Source: Acidobacteriaceae bacterium (GTDB lineage: Bacteria; Acidobacteriota; Terriglobia; Terriglobales; Acidobacteriaceae). From it: a DNA stretch of 11,574 nt. The DNA is taken from the NCBI GenBank assembly GCA_003133425.1, contig PKXI01000311.1:51255-62828 (forward strand). The letters run 5' to 3'. The position numbers were made by a program, and so were the translations under genes. Each line of letters starts with the position of its first letter. Position 1 is the first letter of the stretch. Shown here one piece after another: positions 1 through 7,533 of this stretch. The notes under the pieces were generated by a model. The model saw only the letters and a list, made by a program, of their open reading frames with translations, had not been told where the DNA came from and did no database searches.

Positions 1-25
1 CACTGTTCACTGTTTCGGAGAAACC

Positions 26-1426
26 ATGAACTATCCATTCTGGGAAATTCCATATCTCGGCTCGGGCTGGGTGATCGGCATTATCGCCATCTTCCACGTC
101 ATGATCTCGCAGTTCGCCGTCGGCGGCGGTCTCTATCTGCCCATGGCCGAGCGCAAGGCCATGCGCATCGCCGACCCCGAACTCGGCGCCGCATGGCTCA
201 AGCAACTGGCCAGCCACTCCAAGTTCTTCCTGATTCTTACCGCAGTCTTCGGCACGGTCTCCGGCGTCGGCATCTGGTTCGCCATCGGCCTCACGCATCC
301 CGAAGCCACCAGCACTCTGATCCACAACTTCGTCTTCGGCTGGGCCATGGAGTGGGTCTTCTTCCTCGTCGAGCTCACCACCATCGCCGTCTATTACTAC
401 ACGTGGAACCGCATCGATCCCAAGCTTCACCTCAAGGTGGGTTGGGTCTACGCCGGGGCATCGGCCTTCACGCTCATCATCATCAACGGAATTCTCGCCT
501 TCATGCTCACGCCGGGCGATACATGGCTCGCCGTTGCCGGAACCGGCCATGAAGCCAGCAAGTTCTGGAACGCCTTCTTCAATCCCACCTACTGGCCAAG
601 CCTGCTGCTGCGTACCTGCGTATGCTGCTCGCTCGCCGGCGTCTGGGCGCTCATCACTTCCAGCCGCATCGACGGCGACAAGCAACCGGCCCTCAAGATC
701 AGCACGGTCCAGTGGAGTGTCAAGTGGCTGGTGCCTTCCTTCGTCGCCATTCCCTTCCTCATGATCTGGTACTACATGATGGTCCCCGCATCGCAGCAGG
801 CGCTGCTTACCCTGGGCATCGACACCATCAACGCGGGCACATTCTCCGCCGTCACCCGCATGGCGCTGGTCATCATCGTCACCTCCGCCACCATCGTCGG
901 CGTCGCCTATTACCTGGCCTATCGCAACCCGCTGGACTTCAATCTGTCGCACGCGCTGGCAGTGCTGCTGCTCGCGCTCATGGCCACCGGTGCCGGTGAG
1001 TACTCGCGCGAGATGCTGCGCAAGCCCTACGTCATCGGCCACTGGATGTATTCGAATGGCGTGCGCGTCCCTTACGTGAGCCGGATCAATAAGGAAGGCT
1101 ATCTGGCCCACTCCAACTGGGTGTGGAGCGGATCGGATGCCAGCTACTCCCGCGGCGAAGCCATCTTCCGCGGCGAGTGCGGTTCCTGCCACACCATGGA
1201 CGGCTACCGCCCCATGCGCCAACTGCTCAGCGGACGCGACCGCGCCAACATCGGCAGTTTCGTCACCATGCTGCACGACTACAAACCCGACATGCCCTAC
1301 CGGCGCTTCATGCCGCCGATGGTCGGCACGCAGCAGGATGTAAACGACCTGACAGATTTCCTGAACGTCAAGGTCAACCCGCCCGCAACAAGCGGGCAAC
1401 AGACCGTGCAAACGGCCCAGAAGTAA
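26..1426 (+). CDS. Cytochrome bd-type oxidase subunit I-like protein fused to a C-terminal cytochrome c domain
   Basis: Inner-membrane heme protein of 466 aa. Residues about 13-325 hold many hydrophobic segments arranged as in CydA. H24 in the first helix sits where E. coli CydA has its high-spin heme ligand H19. E116 aligns with E107 (the following residues through YYYTWNR match FFFGWDR), and E329 with RKPYVI matches the CydA E445-GRQPW region. Residues 375-450 form a class I cytochrome c domain with heme site CGSCH (C385, C388, H389) and likely Met ligand M429 or M432. Where CydA has the heme b558 ligand H186, this protein appears to have R196, next to C198, C200 and C201. The long CydA quinol loop is absent. 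It resembles the divergent bd-superfamily members that carry cytochrome c, so the substrate may be cytochrome c or another donor rather than quinol, and oxygen reduction is unproven. No CydB follows it. ATG start with GGAG at 17-20. The family call is firm; the function is inferred. Confidence 0.85.
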   Translation: MNYPFWEIPYLGSGWVIGIIAIFHVMISQFAVGGGLYLPMAERKAMRIADPELGAAWLKQLASHSKFFLILTAVFGTVSGVGIWFAIGLTHPEATSTLIHNFVFGWAMEWVFFLVELTTIAVYYYTWNRIDPKLHLKVGWVYAGASAFTLIIINGILAFMLTPGDTWLAVAGTGHEASKFWNAFFNPTYWPSLLLRTCVCCSLAGVWALITSSRIDGDKQPALKISTVQWSVKWLVPSFVAIPFLMIWYYMMVPASQQALLTLGIDTINAGTFSAVTRMALVIIVTSATIVGVAYYLAYRNPLDFNLSHALAVLLLALMATGAGEYSREMLRKPYVIGHWMYSNGVRVPYVSRINKEGYLAHSNWVWSGSDASYSRGEAIFRGECGSCHTMDGYRPMRQLLSGRDRANIGSFVTMLHDYKPDMPYRRFMPPMVGTQQDVNDLTDFLNVKVNPPATSGQQTVQTAQK

Positions 1427-1450
1427 CCCATTCCACTGATCTGCGAATTA

Positions 1451-1492
1451 CAGCATGCACTCGTTCAATCCCAGCATGATGAGTGCATGCTG
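1451..1492. repeat. Perfect 12-bp inverted repeat (hairpin) after the bd-like gene
   Basis: The arms 1451-1462 (cagcatgcactc) and 1481-1492 are exact reverse complements around an 18-nt loop. It lies 25 bp after the stop of the bd-like gene and 6 bp before the RAYT element. No T-run follows it on the plus strand, so a classic intrinsic terminator is doubtful. It could instead be a transcript-end stabiliser or a target-site palindrome for the neighbouring element. Confidence 0.6.
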
Positions 1493-1498
1493 CAAACT

Positions 1499-2092
1499 GT
1501 GTCAGGGCATGACTTCAGTCGTGCCGAAAGCTATCGCAATGCGTGGAGGGCTTTAGCCCCTGTCATGTCGAGACCTTCCAGGCCGTCGGACCCGAACAGC
1601 GCCACGGGGCGGCCGCGAACGTTCTTTGTCAGTACCCGAACCATTGGCGGAAGGTCATTGTTTCAAACCGAGCGCATGGCCCACCTCTTCATCGATGTCC
1701 TTCGCTCTTATGTGCATGGCGGAAAGTTTACTGTCCACGACTTCGTCGTGATGCCAAATCATATTCACATTCTTATGACTGTTCCCAGCGGCACGAGTCT
1801 TGAACAGGCGATGCAACTGATTAAGGGCAATTTCTCATTCCGAGCCAACCATGAGCTGGAATTTCGTGGAGAAATTTGGCAACGGGGATTTTCCGACGTG
1901 CGCATCACCGATGAGCAAAGTTTCAAGCAGCATCAAGAATATCTCAATAACAACCCGGTAAAGGCAGGTCTGGCAGACTCGCCGGAGGAGTATCTGTTCG
2001 GGTCCGCGTACTTGAAGCAGCAAAAGCGAGCAGGGGCTAAAGCCCAAAGTTCACTGCGACCCAGCGGCACGACTGAAGTCATGCCCTGACAC
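1499..2092 (+). mobile_element. RAYT transposase unit with mirrored two-hairpin (REPIN-like) ends
   Basis: The left end 1499-1526 and right end 2065-2092 are exact 28-bp reverse complements. A second exact 15-bp pair lies inside them (1548-1562 and 2031-2045), at spacings of 21 and 19 nt. Each 28-mer folds internally into a 9-bp stem with a 2-nt loop and one wobble pair (1506-1525; 2066-2085). Each 15-mer holds the short palindrome gggct-tt-agccc. Paired REP hairpins in inverted orientation around a Y1-HUH transposase gene are typical of RAYT systems. The ends are undiverged, which suggests a fairly recent or maintained element. Confidence 0.85.
1565..2089 (+). CDS. REP-associated tyrosine transposase (RAYT, IS200-like Y1 HUH family)
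   Basis: Single-strand DNA transposase-like enzyme of 174 aa that in this family nicks and joins DNA at REP hairpins through a 5'-phosphotyrosine. The HUH metal-binding motif is H66-I-H68 within MPNHIHIL. The likely nucleophile is Y126 in the helix ending EYLNNNPVKAG, and WQRGF (105-109) is the usual RAYT segment before it. The frame stays open back to an ATG at 1487, but that start would place most of the left repeat inside the protein. ATG 1565 gives the usual N-terminus, with the RTFFVST strand starting near residue 18; no good ribosome site is visible for either start. The stop codon lies inside the right inverted repeat, so the last residues (GTTEVMP) are encoded by the REP sequence. The gene appears intact. 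The family is secure; activity in this strain is not shown. Confidence 0.87.
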   Translation: MSRPSRPSDPNSATGRPRTFFVSTRTIGGRSLFQTERMAHLFIDVLRSYVHGGKFTVHDFVVMPNHIHILMTVPSGTSLEQAMQLIKGNFSFRANHELEFRGEIWQRGFSDVRITDEQSFKQHQEYLNNNPVKAGLADSPEEYLFGSAYLKQQKRAGAKAQSSLRPSGTTEVMP

Positions 2093-2131
2093 GTGCTCGT
2101 GAGCGACGGCGACGCGAAAACGAACGTCCAT

Positions 2132-2190
2132 CGGGTGCCCCAGAGCCTGTCCTGAGCGAAGTCGAAGGATCTCGCTTCTGAGACCTGGGA
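2132..2190. repeat. Composite REP-like palindrome: one repeat apparently nested in another
   Basis: The segments 2132-2143 (cgggtgccccag) and 2170-2190 together match the reverse complement of the intact palindrome at 10902-10935, with one internal substitution and a changed last base. They are separated by 26 extra bases at 2144-2169, which contain cctgtcctgagcgaag, a motif I recognise as a common intergenic REP-like sequence in environmental genomes. The site lies between the RAYT unit and the 3' end of the minus-strand gene ending at 2213. Confidence 0.65.
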
Positions 2191-2212
2191 TTCGCCTGCA
2201 TCGTCAAGACCC

Positions 2213-2935
2213 CTACTCGTTCTTGATCACCGTAGCTTTATTCCCGACATACGTGATGATCCAGTGCTTCCCATCCTGGTCATAGGTCACGGTGCGGTCG
2301 CCCTGCTGGCCGGCGCCGGCGTGTATGTTCTGGCCAATCGCCATGCGGGTTTCCAGTTCGCTCATGCCGGGCTTCACCTGGCGGGCATCGATGGCGGCCC
2401 ACACATCTCTGGGCCAGTGGTCGTAGATCGAGTGCGGGTCGTCGTAAAAGAAAAGTACGTCACAGTAGTAGGCTTCCTCGTTGCCCTGCATCTGGCCTAT
2501 CGGCGTGGCGAACAGTTGCGCATCGCCCGGCAGTGCGAAGACTGCAAAGGCCTGACGACTCCCATGCGCAATGCCATCATCCACCTTCGCCGGAGCTGCG
2601 GCTTTGACAATCTTCTTCACGTCAAGCCGTTGGGCTGAAGGAATGAACCCCACGCGTTTGCCGAACTGCACCTGGCCACCCTCGTACTGGAAGTAAGGCA
2701 TCGTGTAGCCATTCTTCATCCAGACTGCGGTACCCTGCAGCCGCAGCGTGTCCTCAAAGTGCTGCGGAGAAAAAGCCCGCATCACGGCCAGGTCGTCCTT
2801 GCTGAGGGTTTGGTTGGCGTCCGTCTGGACGATGACACCGGGCTTCTGACGCTGCTTCCATACGTAGAATAGGTAGATGCCGCCGATGGTCAACGTGATC
2901 AGAGTCGAAACGAGAAATACTTTCCAGGCCTTCAC
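2213..2935 (-). CDS. Membrane-anchored protein of unknown function with a possible BamE/SmpA-like C-terminus
   Basis: 240 aa, not recognised as a named family. Residues 6-25 form one hydrophobic segment after a short basic N-terminus, so the protein is probably anchored in the inner membrane with the rest outside the cytoplasm. Residues 45-175 look like a soluble alpha/beta domain. Residues 177-238 (from RDVWAAID through PGMSELETRMAIGQ to the strands TVTYDQDGKHWIITYVGN) resemble the BamE/SmpA pattern, in which a helix beginning 'G-M-x-x-x-E' and a 'lG' turn precede beta-strands; this is a weak inference. The start is GTG at 2935, preceded by GAGGAG a few bases upstream; an ATG 3 bases further out is in another frame. 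It is co-directional with the MFS gene ending at 3034, 98 bp upstream, which could make an operon. There is nothing catalytic to see. Confidence 0.7.
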   Translation of the reverse strand: MKAWKVFLVSTLITLTIGGIYLFYVWKQRQKPGVIVQTDANQTLSKDDLAVMRAFSPQHFEDTLRLQGTAVWMKNGYTMPYFQYEGGQVQFGKRVGFIPSAQRLDVKKIVKAAAPAKVDDGIAHGSRQAFAVFALPGDAQLFATPIGQMQGNEEAYYCDVLFFYDDPHSIYDHWPRDVWAAIDARQVKPGMSELETRMAIGQNIHAGAGQQGDRTVTYDQDGKHWIITYVGNKATVIKNE

Positions 2936-3033
2936 GCATTCTCCTCTTCAATTACTCGTGAGATGCGCCTCTTAGCCGAGTGGTTGTGGGTACCTCTCAG
3001 CCGAGCAGTTGCGGCTCAGGCCTTGAAAACTGT

Positions 3034-4353
3034 TCAAAGGCCGGATGCGGTCTCGCGCGAAGCCGCCTGCGGACGCAAGGCCTCAGCGCTAAGTTCATCT
3101 GCCTGCCGCAAGCTGGGGAAGATCGCGGACCACACCCCGGCCACGACCAGCGCGCCGACGCCGCCATACACCGTGGCTCGCACCGCACCCCACCACTGCG
3201 CGGTCAGGCCGCTCTCAAACTCACCCAGTTCATTGGATGCGCCAATAAAGAGCGAGTTGACGGCACTCACGCGTCCGCGCATCTCCGCCGGCGTGGCCAG
3301 TTGCAGCAGCGAGCCGCGGATGATCACGCTGATGGAGTCCGCCGCACCCGCCACAAACAAGGCGCCCAGCGAGAGCGCCAGGCTGCGCGAGAAGCCGAAA
3401 ACCACCGTAGCAACGCCAAAGACGGCCACGCAAACAAACAGGCGCAAGCCGGCCTTGCGGCGGAAGGGAAAACGCGCCATCAGCAGCGACATGGTCACAG
3501 CACCCGCCGCAGGAGCCGCGCGCAGCATTCCCAGTCCGCGTGGGCCGGTGTGCAGAATGTCATTCGCAAAGATAGGTGTAAGCGCAACAGCGCCACCCAG
3601 CAGCACCGCAAACAAATCAAGAGAAGAGGCTCCCAGCAGCAGCGGCGAACGCCCCATATATTGGAAGCCGGCCATCACCACCTTGAGCGACAAGGCGCGG
3701 TGTTCCATGCGGCCGACACGCGTGTGCATGCTGCCCACCAGCACCAGCGACCAGCCCAACGTGCCCAGTGTGAACACATACACAATGCCCGGACCTTCCA
3801 ACAGTGTGTCAGGAACAAAATGGGCAAGAGGCAGCGAAAACAGGACCCCGCCCAGCGCCGGCCCGATGATGGTGGCGAATTGGAAGATAGTCGCGCCCCA
3901 GGTAACCGCATTCACAAAGTGCTCCTCGGGAACGAGGTGCGGAATCAGCGCCGAATTGGCCGGTCCTGAGAAAGTGCGGGCCGTGCCGATAAAAAACAGA
4001 ACCACGTAGATGGGGAACACATTGTGCAGACCCTCGCGCGCAAGCAGCAGCAGTGCTGTGGTGCACAGCGCCTGCAGACCATAGCAGACCAGGATGATTT
4101 GACGGCGGTCGAATCGGTCGGCCACGTGCCCGGCGGGAAGCAGGAAAAGCAGCCCCGGCACAAACTGCACCAGCCCGGTGTAGCCCAGGTCGATGGCCCG
4201 ATGCGTAATGGAATACACCTGCCACGCCACAGCCACCGACTGCGCCGCGTATCCCAGTACGGCGGCCACGCGCGCAAACTGGAATCGCCTGAAGTCGCGA
4301 GAGGCAAAGGCCTCCATACCGCGTCGGGGCTGCTTTCGGGGGGGAGAGTGCAT
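3034..4353 (-). CDS. MFS transporter, MFS_3/EntS-like (DHA3 type) exporter
   Basis: Inner-membrane secondary transporter of 439 aa, probably an H+-coupled exporter of a small molecule; EntS relatives export siderophores or drugs. About 12 hydrophobic segments run from residue 25 to 420. The N-terminal SRDFRRFQFARVAAVLG and QSVAVAWQVYSIT segments are typical of this family. Motif A between helices 2 and 3 is GHVADRFDRRQI (75-86), and the second-half equivalent MRGRVSAVNSLFIG lies near residue 367. Length is normal for the family. The start chosen is ATG 4353, with AGGTG about 6 nt upstream. A GTG at 4362 would add three residues but has no ribosome site. It is divergent from the next MFS gene, with 74 bp between starts, so the two may share control. 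No siderophore synthesis genes are nearby, so the substrate is unknown. Confidence 0.88.
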   Translation of the reverse strand: MHSPPRKQPRRGMEAFASRDFRRFQFARVAAVLGYAAQSVAVAWQVYSITHRAIDLGYTGLVQFVPGLLFLLPAGHVADRFDRRQIILVCYGLQALCTTALLLLAREGLHNVFPIYVVLFFIGTARTFSGPANSALIPHLVPEEHFVNAVTWGATIFQFATIIGPALGGVLFSLPLAHFVPDTLLEGPGIVYVFTLGTLGWSLVLVGSMHTRVGRMEHRALSLKVVMAGFQYMGRSPLLLGASSLDLFAVLLGGAVALTPIFANDILHTGPRGLGMLRAAPAAGAVTMSLLMARFPFRRKAGLRLFVCVAVFGVATVVFGFSRSLALSLGALFVAGAADSISVIIRGSLLQLATPAEMRGRVSAVNSLFIGASNELGEFESGLTAQWWGAVRATVYGGVGALVVAGVWSAIFPSLRQADELSAEALRPQAASRETASGL

Positions 4354-4427
4354 ATCCTGCACCTAAGGTTATATCGCCCTGGCGCAGGAGCGAAAGCTGC
4401 CGCACAGGTTCGGACTATCCTAGAACA
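4354..4427. promoter_or_regulatory. Short divergent control region between two MFS genes
   Basis: Only 74 bp separate the two outward-facing exporter genes. A minus-strand TATAAC at about 4371-4366 and a plus-strand TATCCT at 4416-4421 could be -10 boxes, but clear -35 partners are not visible. If used, both would give very short leaders. No regulator gene adjoins the region. Confidence 0.3.
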
Positions 4428-5633
4428 TTGGAACCCCACTCCCAAACTGACCATCCGGTGCCCAGCAAACTGGCCGCCGCCGCCGTTGCTCTTTGCGGCG
4501 TTTGCGCCTTTCTGGAGCTGTATTGCACCCAGCCGCTCCTTCCGCTCCTGGCGCGCCTGTTCCATGCTTCGAAGACCGGCGTGGGCATGACAGTATCGGC
4601 GGCAACGCTCGGCGTAGCCATCTCCGCCCCTGTGTTTGGCGCCCTCGCTGAGCGGCTCGCTCGCAAACGAGTGATCGTGGTTTCCCTGCTCGGAGTGAGC
4701 GTGCCAACGCTCCTCGCAGCCACTTCCACTACACTCGCACAGCTCATCTTCTGGCGGTTTCTTCAGGGCATCACGGTACCTGGCATCATTGCCGTTGTCA
4801 TTACTTACGTCGGCGAGGAATGGCCGCCGGACCGAGTGCCCCTCATCATGAGCTTCTACGTCAGCGGAACCGCACTGGGCGGCTTTATCGGACGAGTTTC
4901 GAGCGGCATCCTCGCCGACCGGTTCAGTTGGCGGGTCAGCTTTCTCGTGTTGGGTGCCGCGTCTCTAGCCGGAGCAGCAGCCGTCGCGGCGTGGCTGCCG
5001 CATGGGCGCCGGCGTGCCCCTCAGCCAGCCACCAGCACAGTTGGGTTAGGCTTTCTCTACCAAGTTCAGGGGCTCTTTCGCAGCCGCCGCCTGGTGGCCA
5101 CCTTTGCCGTCGGCTTCAACGTGTTGTTTTCGCTGGTGGGCGTCTTCACCTGGATTACCTTTCACCTGAGTGCCGCGCCGTTTCTGCTCTCCACCACCGC
5201 GCTGAGTTCGCTGTTCTTTGTCTACCTGATCGGCCTCCTCGTCACGCCTGCCGCCGGCTACCTGATCACAAGAGTCGGTCTGCGCGTAGGCATATCCGGA
5301 GCCATTGTGTGCTCCATCGCCGGCGTTCTCCTCACGCTGGCGCCTTCACTCACGGTTGTGATTGTGGGGCTGACCCTGCTGTCGTCCGGCGTCTTCATCG
5401 CGCAAACCGCTTCCAGCACCCACCTGCGCGTCGCGGCCCCCTCCGGAGCGCGGGTTACGGCAGCGGGGCTTTATATCACCTTCTACTATCTGGGTGGCGC
5501 GGCTGCCGGGGTAATTCCGGGAGCCTTCTGGGCGATCGGCGGGTGGCCTGCCTGCGTGGGCTTCATCGTTGCCATGCAGGCCGTGGCGCTGGCGATTGCG
5601 CTGGTAGGCTGGCGGGCACCCAAAATCGACTGA
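4428..5633 (+). CDS. MFS transporter, YnfM/AraJ-like exporter
   Basis: Inner-membrane transporter of about 401 aa with 12 predicted helices. Residues 26-45 (FLELYCTQPLLPLLARLF) match the first-helix pattern of YnfM-like proteins. Motif A appears as GALAERLARKRVIV (71-84), with E in place of the usual D. FWRFLQG (108-114) is the helix 4 arginine motif, and VSGTALGGFIGRVSSG (146-161) resembles the exporter motif C region. The C-terminal half keeps the YITFYYLGGA helix typical of the group. The start is uncertain: no ATG exists before residue 54, and the frame can begin at TTG 4428 or GTG 4458, neither with a clear ribosome site. TTG 4428 retains the longer N-terminal tail. The substrate cannot be told from sequence; relatives export drugs, sugars or arabinose-like compounds. 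It is divergent from the EntS-like exporter. Confidence 0.85.
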   Translation: MEPHSQTDHPVPSKLAAAAVALCGVCAFLELYCTQPLLPLLARLFHASKTGVGMTVSAATLGVAISAPVFGALAERLARKRVIVVSLLGVSVPTLLAATSTTLAQLIFWRFLQGITVPGIIAVVITYVGEEWPPDRVPLIMSFYVSGTALGGFIGRVSSGILADRFSWRVSFLVLGAASLAGAAAVAAWLPHGRRRAPQPATSTVGLGFLYQVQGLFRSRRLVATFAVGFNVLFSLVGVFTWITFHLSAAPFLLSTTALSSLFFVYLIGLLVTPAAGYLITRVGLRVGISGAIVCSIAGVLLTLAPSLTVVIVGLTLLSSGVFIAQTASSTHLRVAAPSGARVTAAGLYITFYYLGGAAAGVIPGAFWAIGGWPACVGFIVAMQAVALAIALVGWRAPKID

Positions 5634-5708
5634 AACGAAGAAATCGCATTCCATGAACCCCAACAGCAGGGAAACGAATCTATTGAAAGGTACGCACCGC
5701 GTGAAGAA

Positions 5709-5733
5709 GGCCTGATCCCACCGTTCTCAGGCC
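5709..5733. repeat. 7-bp inverted repeat between MFS genes
   Basis: ggcctga (5709-5715) pairs with tcaggcc (5727-5733) around an 11-nt loop. It lies between the YnfM-like stop and the DHA2 gene. No T-run follows, so it is a weak terminator candidate or an operator-like dyad ahead of the downstream exporter. Confidence 0.35.
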
Positions 5734-5793
5734 ACATCAATGCCTTACGGCGCCGCACTTCCCTGGGCCAGCCAAAACAAACGTAGCGAAACA

Positions 5794-5809
5794 GAGGAGA
5801 AGTCTGTTG
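5794..5809 (+). promoter_or_regulatory. Ribosome binding site that fixes a TTG start
   Basis: GAGGAG at 5794-5799 lies 7 nt before TTG 5807. The next in-frame ATG (5849) has no comparable site, so the TTG is the better start for the EmrB-like gene. Confidence 0.7.
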
Positions 5810-7441
5810 TCAGAGTTGCAGCCCGCATCGCCGGCCCCGGCCAGGCATATGGAGAATCCCAACCCCGTCGATCAGACGAGTTGGAAGCCGCGGGTCAATC
5901 CCTGGCTGATCGCCATGACGGTAGCGCTGGCGGCATTCATGGAGGTGCTCGACACCTCCATCGCCAACGTAGCGCTGCCGCATATTGCCGGCACCCTCGG
6001 CGCCAGTACGGATGAAGGAACCTGGGTACTGACCAGCTACCTGGTCTCAAACGCAATCGTGCTGCCGCTCGGCGGATGGGCCTCGAGCCTCATGGGGCGA
6101 CGCAACTTCTTTGTTTTCTGCATCATCGTGTTTACCGTCGCCAGTTTTCTCTGCGGTGCCGCACCCACATTGCCCATGCTGCTCGTCTTCCGCGTCATCC
6201 AGGGAGCAGGCGGCGGCGGAATGCAGCCCATGGCCCAGGCCATCATGGCCGACTCGTTCGAACCCCAAAAGCGCGGCCAGGCATTCTCCATCTACGGCTT
6301 GGTCACCGTCCTCGCGCCCTCCATCGGTCCCACTTTGGGCGGCTGGATCACCGACAACTTTTCCTGGCGCTGGATCTTCTTCATCAACATCCCGGTCGGC
6401 ATCCTGGCATTTATTCTCGTCACCCGCCTGGTCGACGATCCGCCATGGATTAAGCCAGACCGCTCGCGGCTGCGGCAAATGGACTACGTCGGCCTTGGTT
6501 TTCTCACCATCGCCATGGGCGGCCTGCAGATCATGCTTGACAAGGGCGAGGAGAATGACTGGTTCTCTTCAGGCTTCATCCAGTTCTTCGCATTCCTGTT
6601 TGTGGCCGGCATGATCGGCCTGGTCATGTGGGAGTGGAGCAAGAAGAACCCACTCATGAACCTCAAGCTCTTCCGCTACAAAAACTTCGCCATCTGCTGC
6701 TTCCTCATGATGCTTGTCGGGGGTGTGCTGAACGCCAACACCGTGCTGCAGCCGCAGTTCATGCAGCAATTGCTTGGATGGACAGCGACCAACGCCGGCA
6801 TGGCGCTCACGGCGGGTGGAATCGCCCTGCTCTTCGTCATGCCCATGGCCGGCTACGCTACAGGCAAGGTCTCCGCGCGCACGCTCACGGTCATCGGATT
6901 CAGCATGTTTGTGCTCACATTCCGCTACGCTGCCAAGGTGACCACGCTCGACATGACCTTCCCTGCCGCCTCGTGGCTGCGCGTGGTCCAGATGCTTCCT
7001 CTGCCGTTTTGCTTCATATCCATCACTACTGCGGCCTATGTGGGCATGCCCAGGGAACAGAGCAACCAGGTCGCGGGGCTCATCAACTTCGCGCGCAACA
7101 TCGGCGGCAGCATCCTCATTGCCATCACCAACGCCCAGGTCACCAATCGATCTGAGTGGCACCAGCAGCATCTGCAGAGTGGGATGCAGTCCGGCTCCAT
7201 CGCTTTCCAGCAGCAATCTCATGCTCTCTCCGGCTTCTTCGCCGGCCACTTTGGCGATCCCAATAGCATGAATATGGCGCTCGCGAACCTGTATTCCCAG
7301 CTCAACCGCCAGGCGCAAATGCAGGGCTACCAGGACGTGTACATGGAGCTGTCGTGGATGTCGATGGGCCTGGTGGTGCTGGCATTCTTGCTCAACAAGA
7401 ACCGGCCCGGCGCTGGCCCAGGTTCGTCGGCAATGCACTGA
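5807..7441 (+). CDS. DHA2-family MFS efflux pump (EmrB/QacA-like, 14 TM)
   Basis: Inner-membrane H+ antiporter of 544 aa, the usual length for 14-helix drug exporters. Residues 48-61 (LDTSIANVALPHIA) are the DHA2 helix 1 motif. Motif A is GGWASSLMGRR (89-99), FRVIQGAGGGGMQP (128-141) is the helix 4 motif, and GLVTVLAPSIGPTLGGW (164-180) is antiporter motif C, with WRWIFFINIPVG (187-198) following as in EmrB. EmrB works with an EmrA adaptor and an outer-membrane channel. Neither is encoded in this window, so it acts alone or with a distant partner. The start is TTG 5807, with a strong GAGGAG 7 nt upstream. It lies about 170 bp after the YnfM-like gene, probably as a separate unit. The substrate is unknown; relatives export hydrophobic drugs and uncouplers. 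Confidence 0.92.
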   Translation: MSELQPASPAPARHMENPNPVDQTSWKPRVNPWLIAMTVALAAFMEVLDTSIANVALPHIAGTLGASTDEGTWVLTSYLVSNAIVLPLGGWASSLMGRRNFFVFCIIVFTVASFLCGAAPTLPMLLVFRVIQGAGGGGMQPMAQAIMADSFEPQKRGQAFSIYGLVTVLAPSIGPTLGGWITDNFSWRWIFFINIPVGILAFILVTRLVDDPPWIKPDRSRLRQMDYVGLGFLTIAMGGLQIMLDKGEENDWFSSGFIQFFAFLFVAGMIGLVMWEWSKKNPLMNLKLFRYKNFAICCFLMMLVGGVLNANTVLQPQFMQQLLGWTATNAGMALTAGGIALLFVMPMAGYATGKVSARTLTVIGFSMFVLTFRYAAKVTTLDMTFPAASWLRVVQMLPLPFCFISITTAAYVGMPREQSNQVAGLINFARNIGGSILIAITNAQVTNRSEWHQQHLQSGMQSGSIAFQQQSHALSGFFAGHFGDPNSMNMALANLYSQLNRQAQMQGYQDVYMELSWMSMGLVVLAFLLNKNRPGAGPGSSAMH

Positions 7442-7533
7442 GGCCCACACTGCGGGATGCCGCTTCCCGATTTGATATCTTGAAGTTCGCACCACACCAT
7501 CGAGCGACAAACTGCGTCAGCCGCCTGCCTCCG

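Noticed and set aside
1..14. Tandem heptamer cactgtt at the left edge
   Set aside because: Two copies only, at the window border; too little to call a repeat or an operator.
1487..1564. Upstream ATG (1487) for the RAYT gene
   Set aside because: It would place the left inverted repeat inside the protein and add residues not expected at the RAYT N-terminus; ATG 1565 fits the family better.
2963..4009. Long plus-strand open frames opposite the EntS-like gene
   Set aside because: They are antisense shadows. The minus strand encodes a complete MFS protein with family motifs; the plus-strand translations are Ser/Ala/Arg-rich with no domain.
6569..7510. 313-residue minus-strand frame opposite the EmrB-like gene
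   Set aside because: It is a His/Glu/Arg-rich antisense shadow of a clear 14-TM transporter, with no motif of its own.
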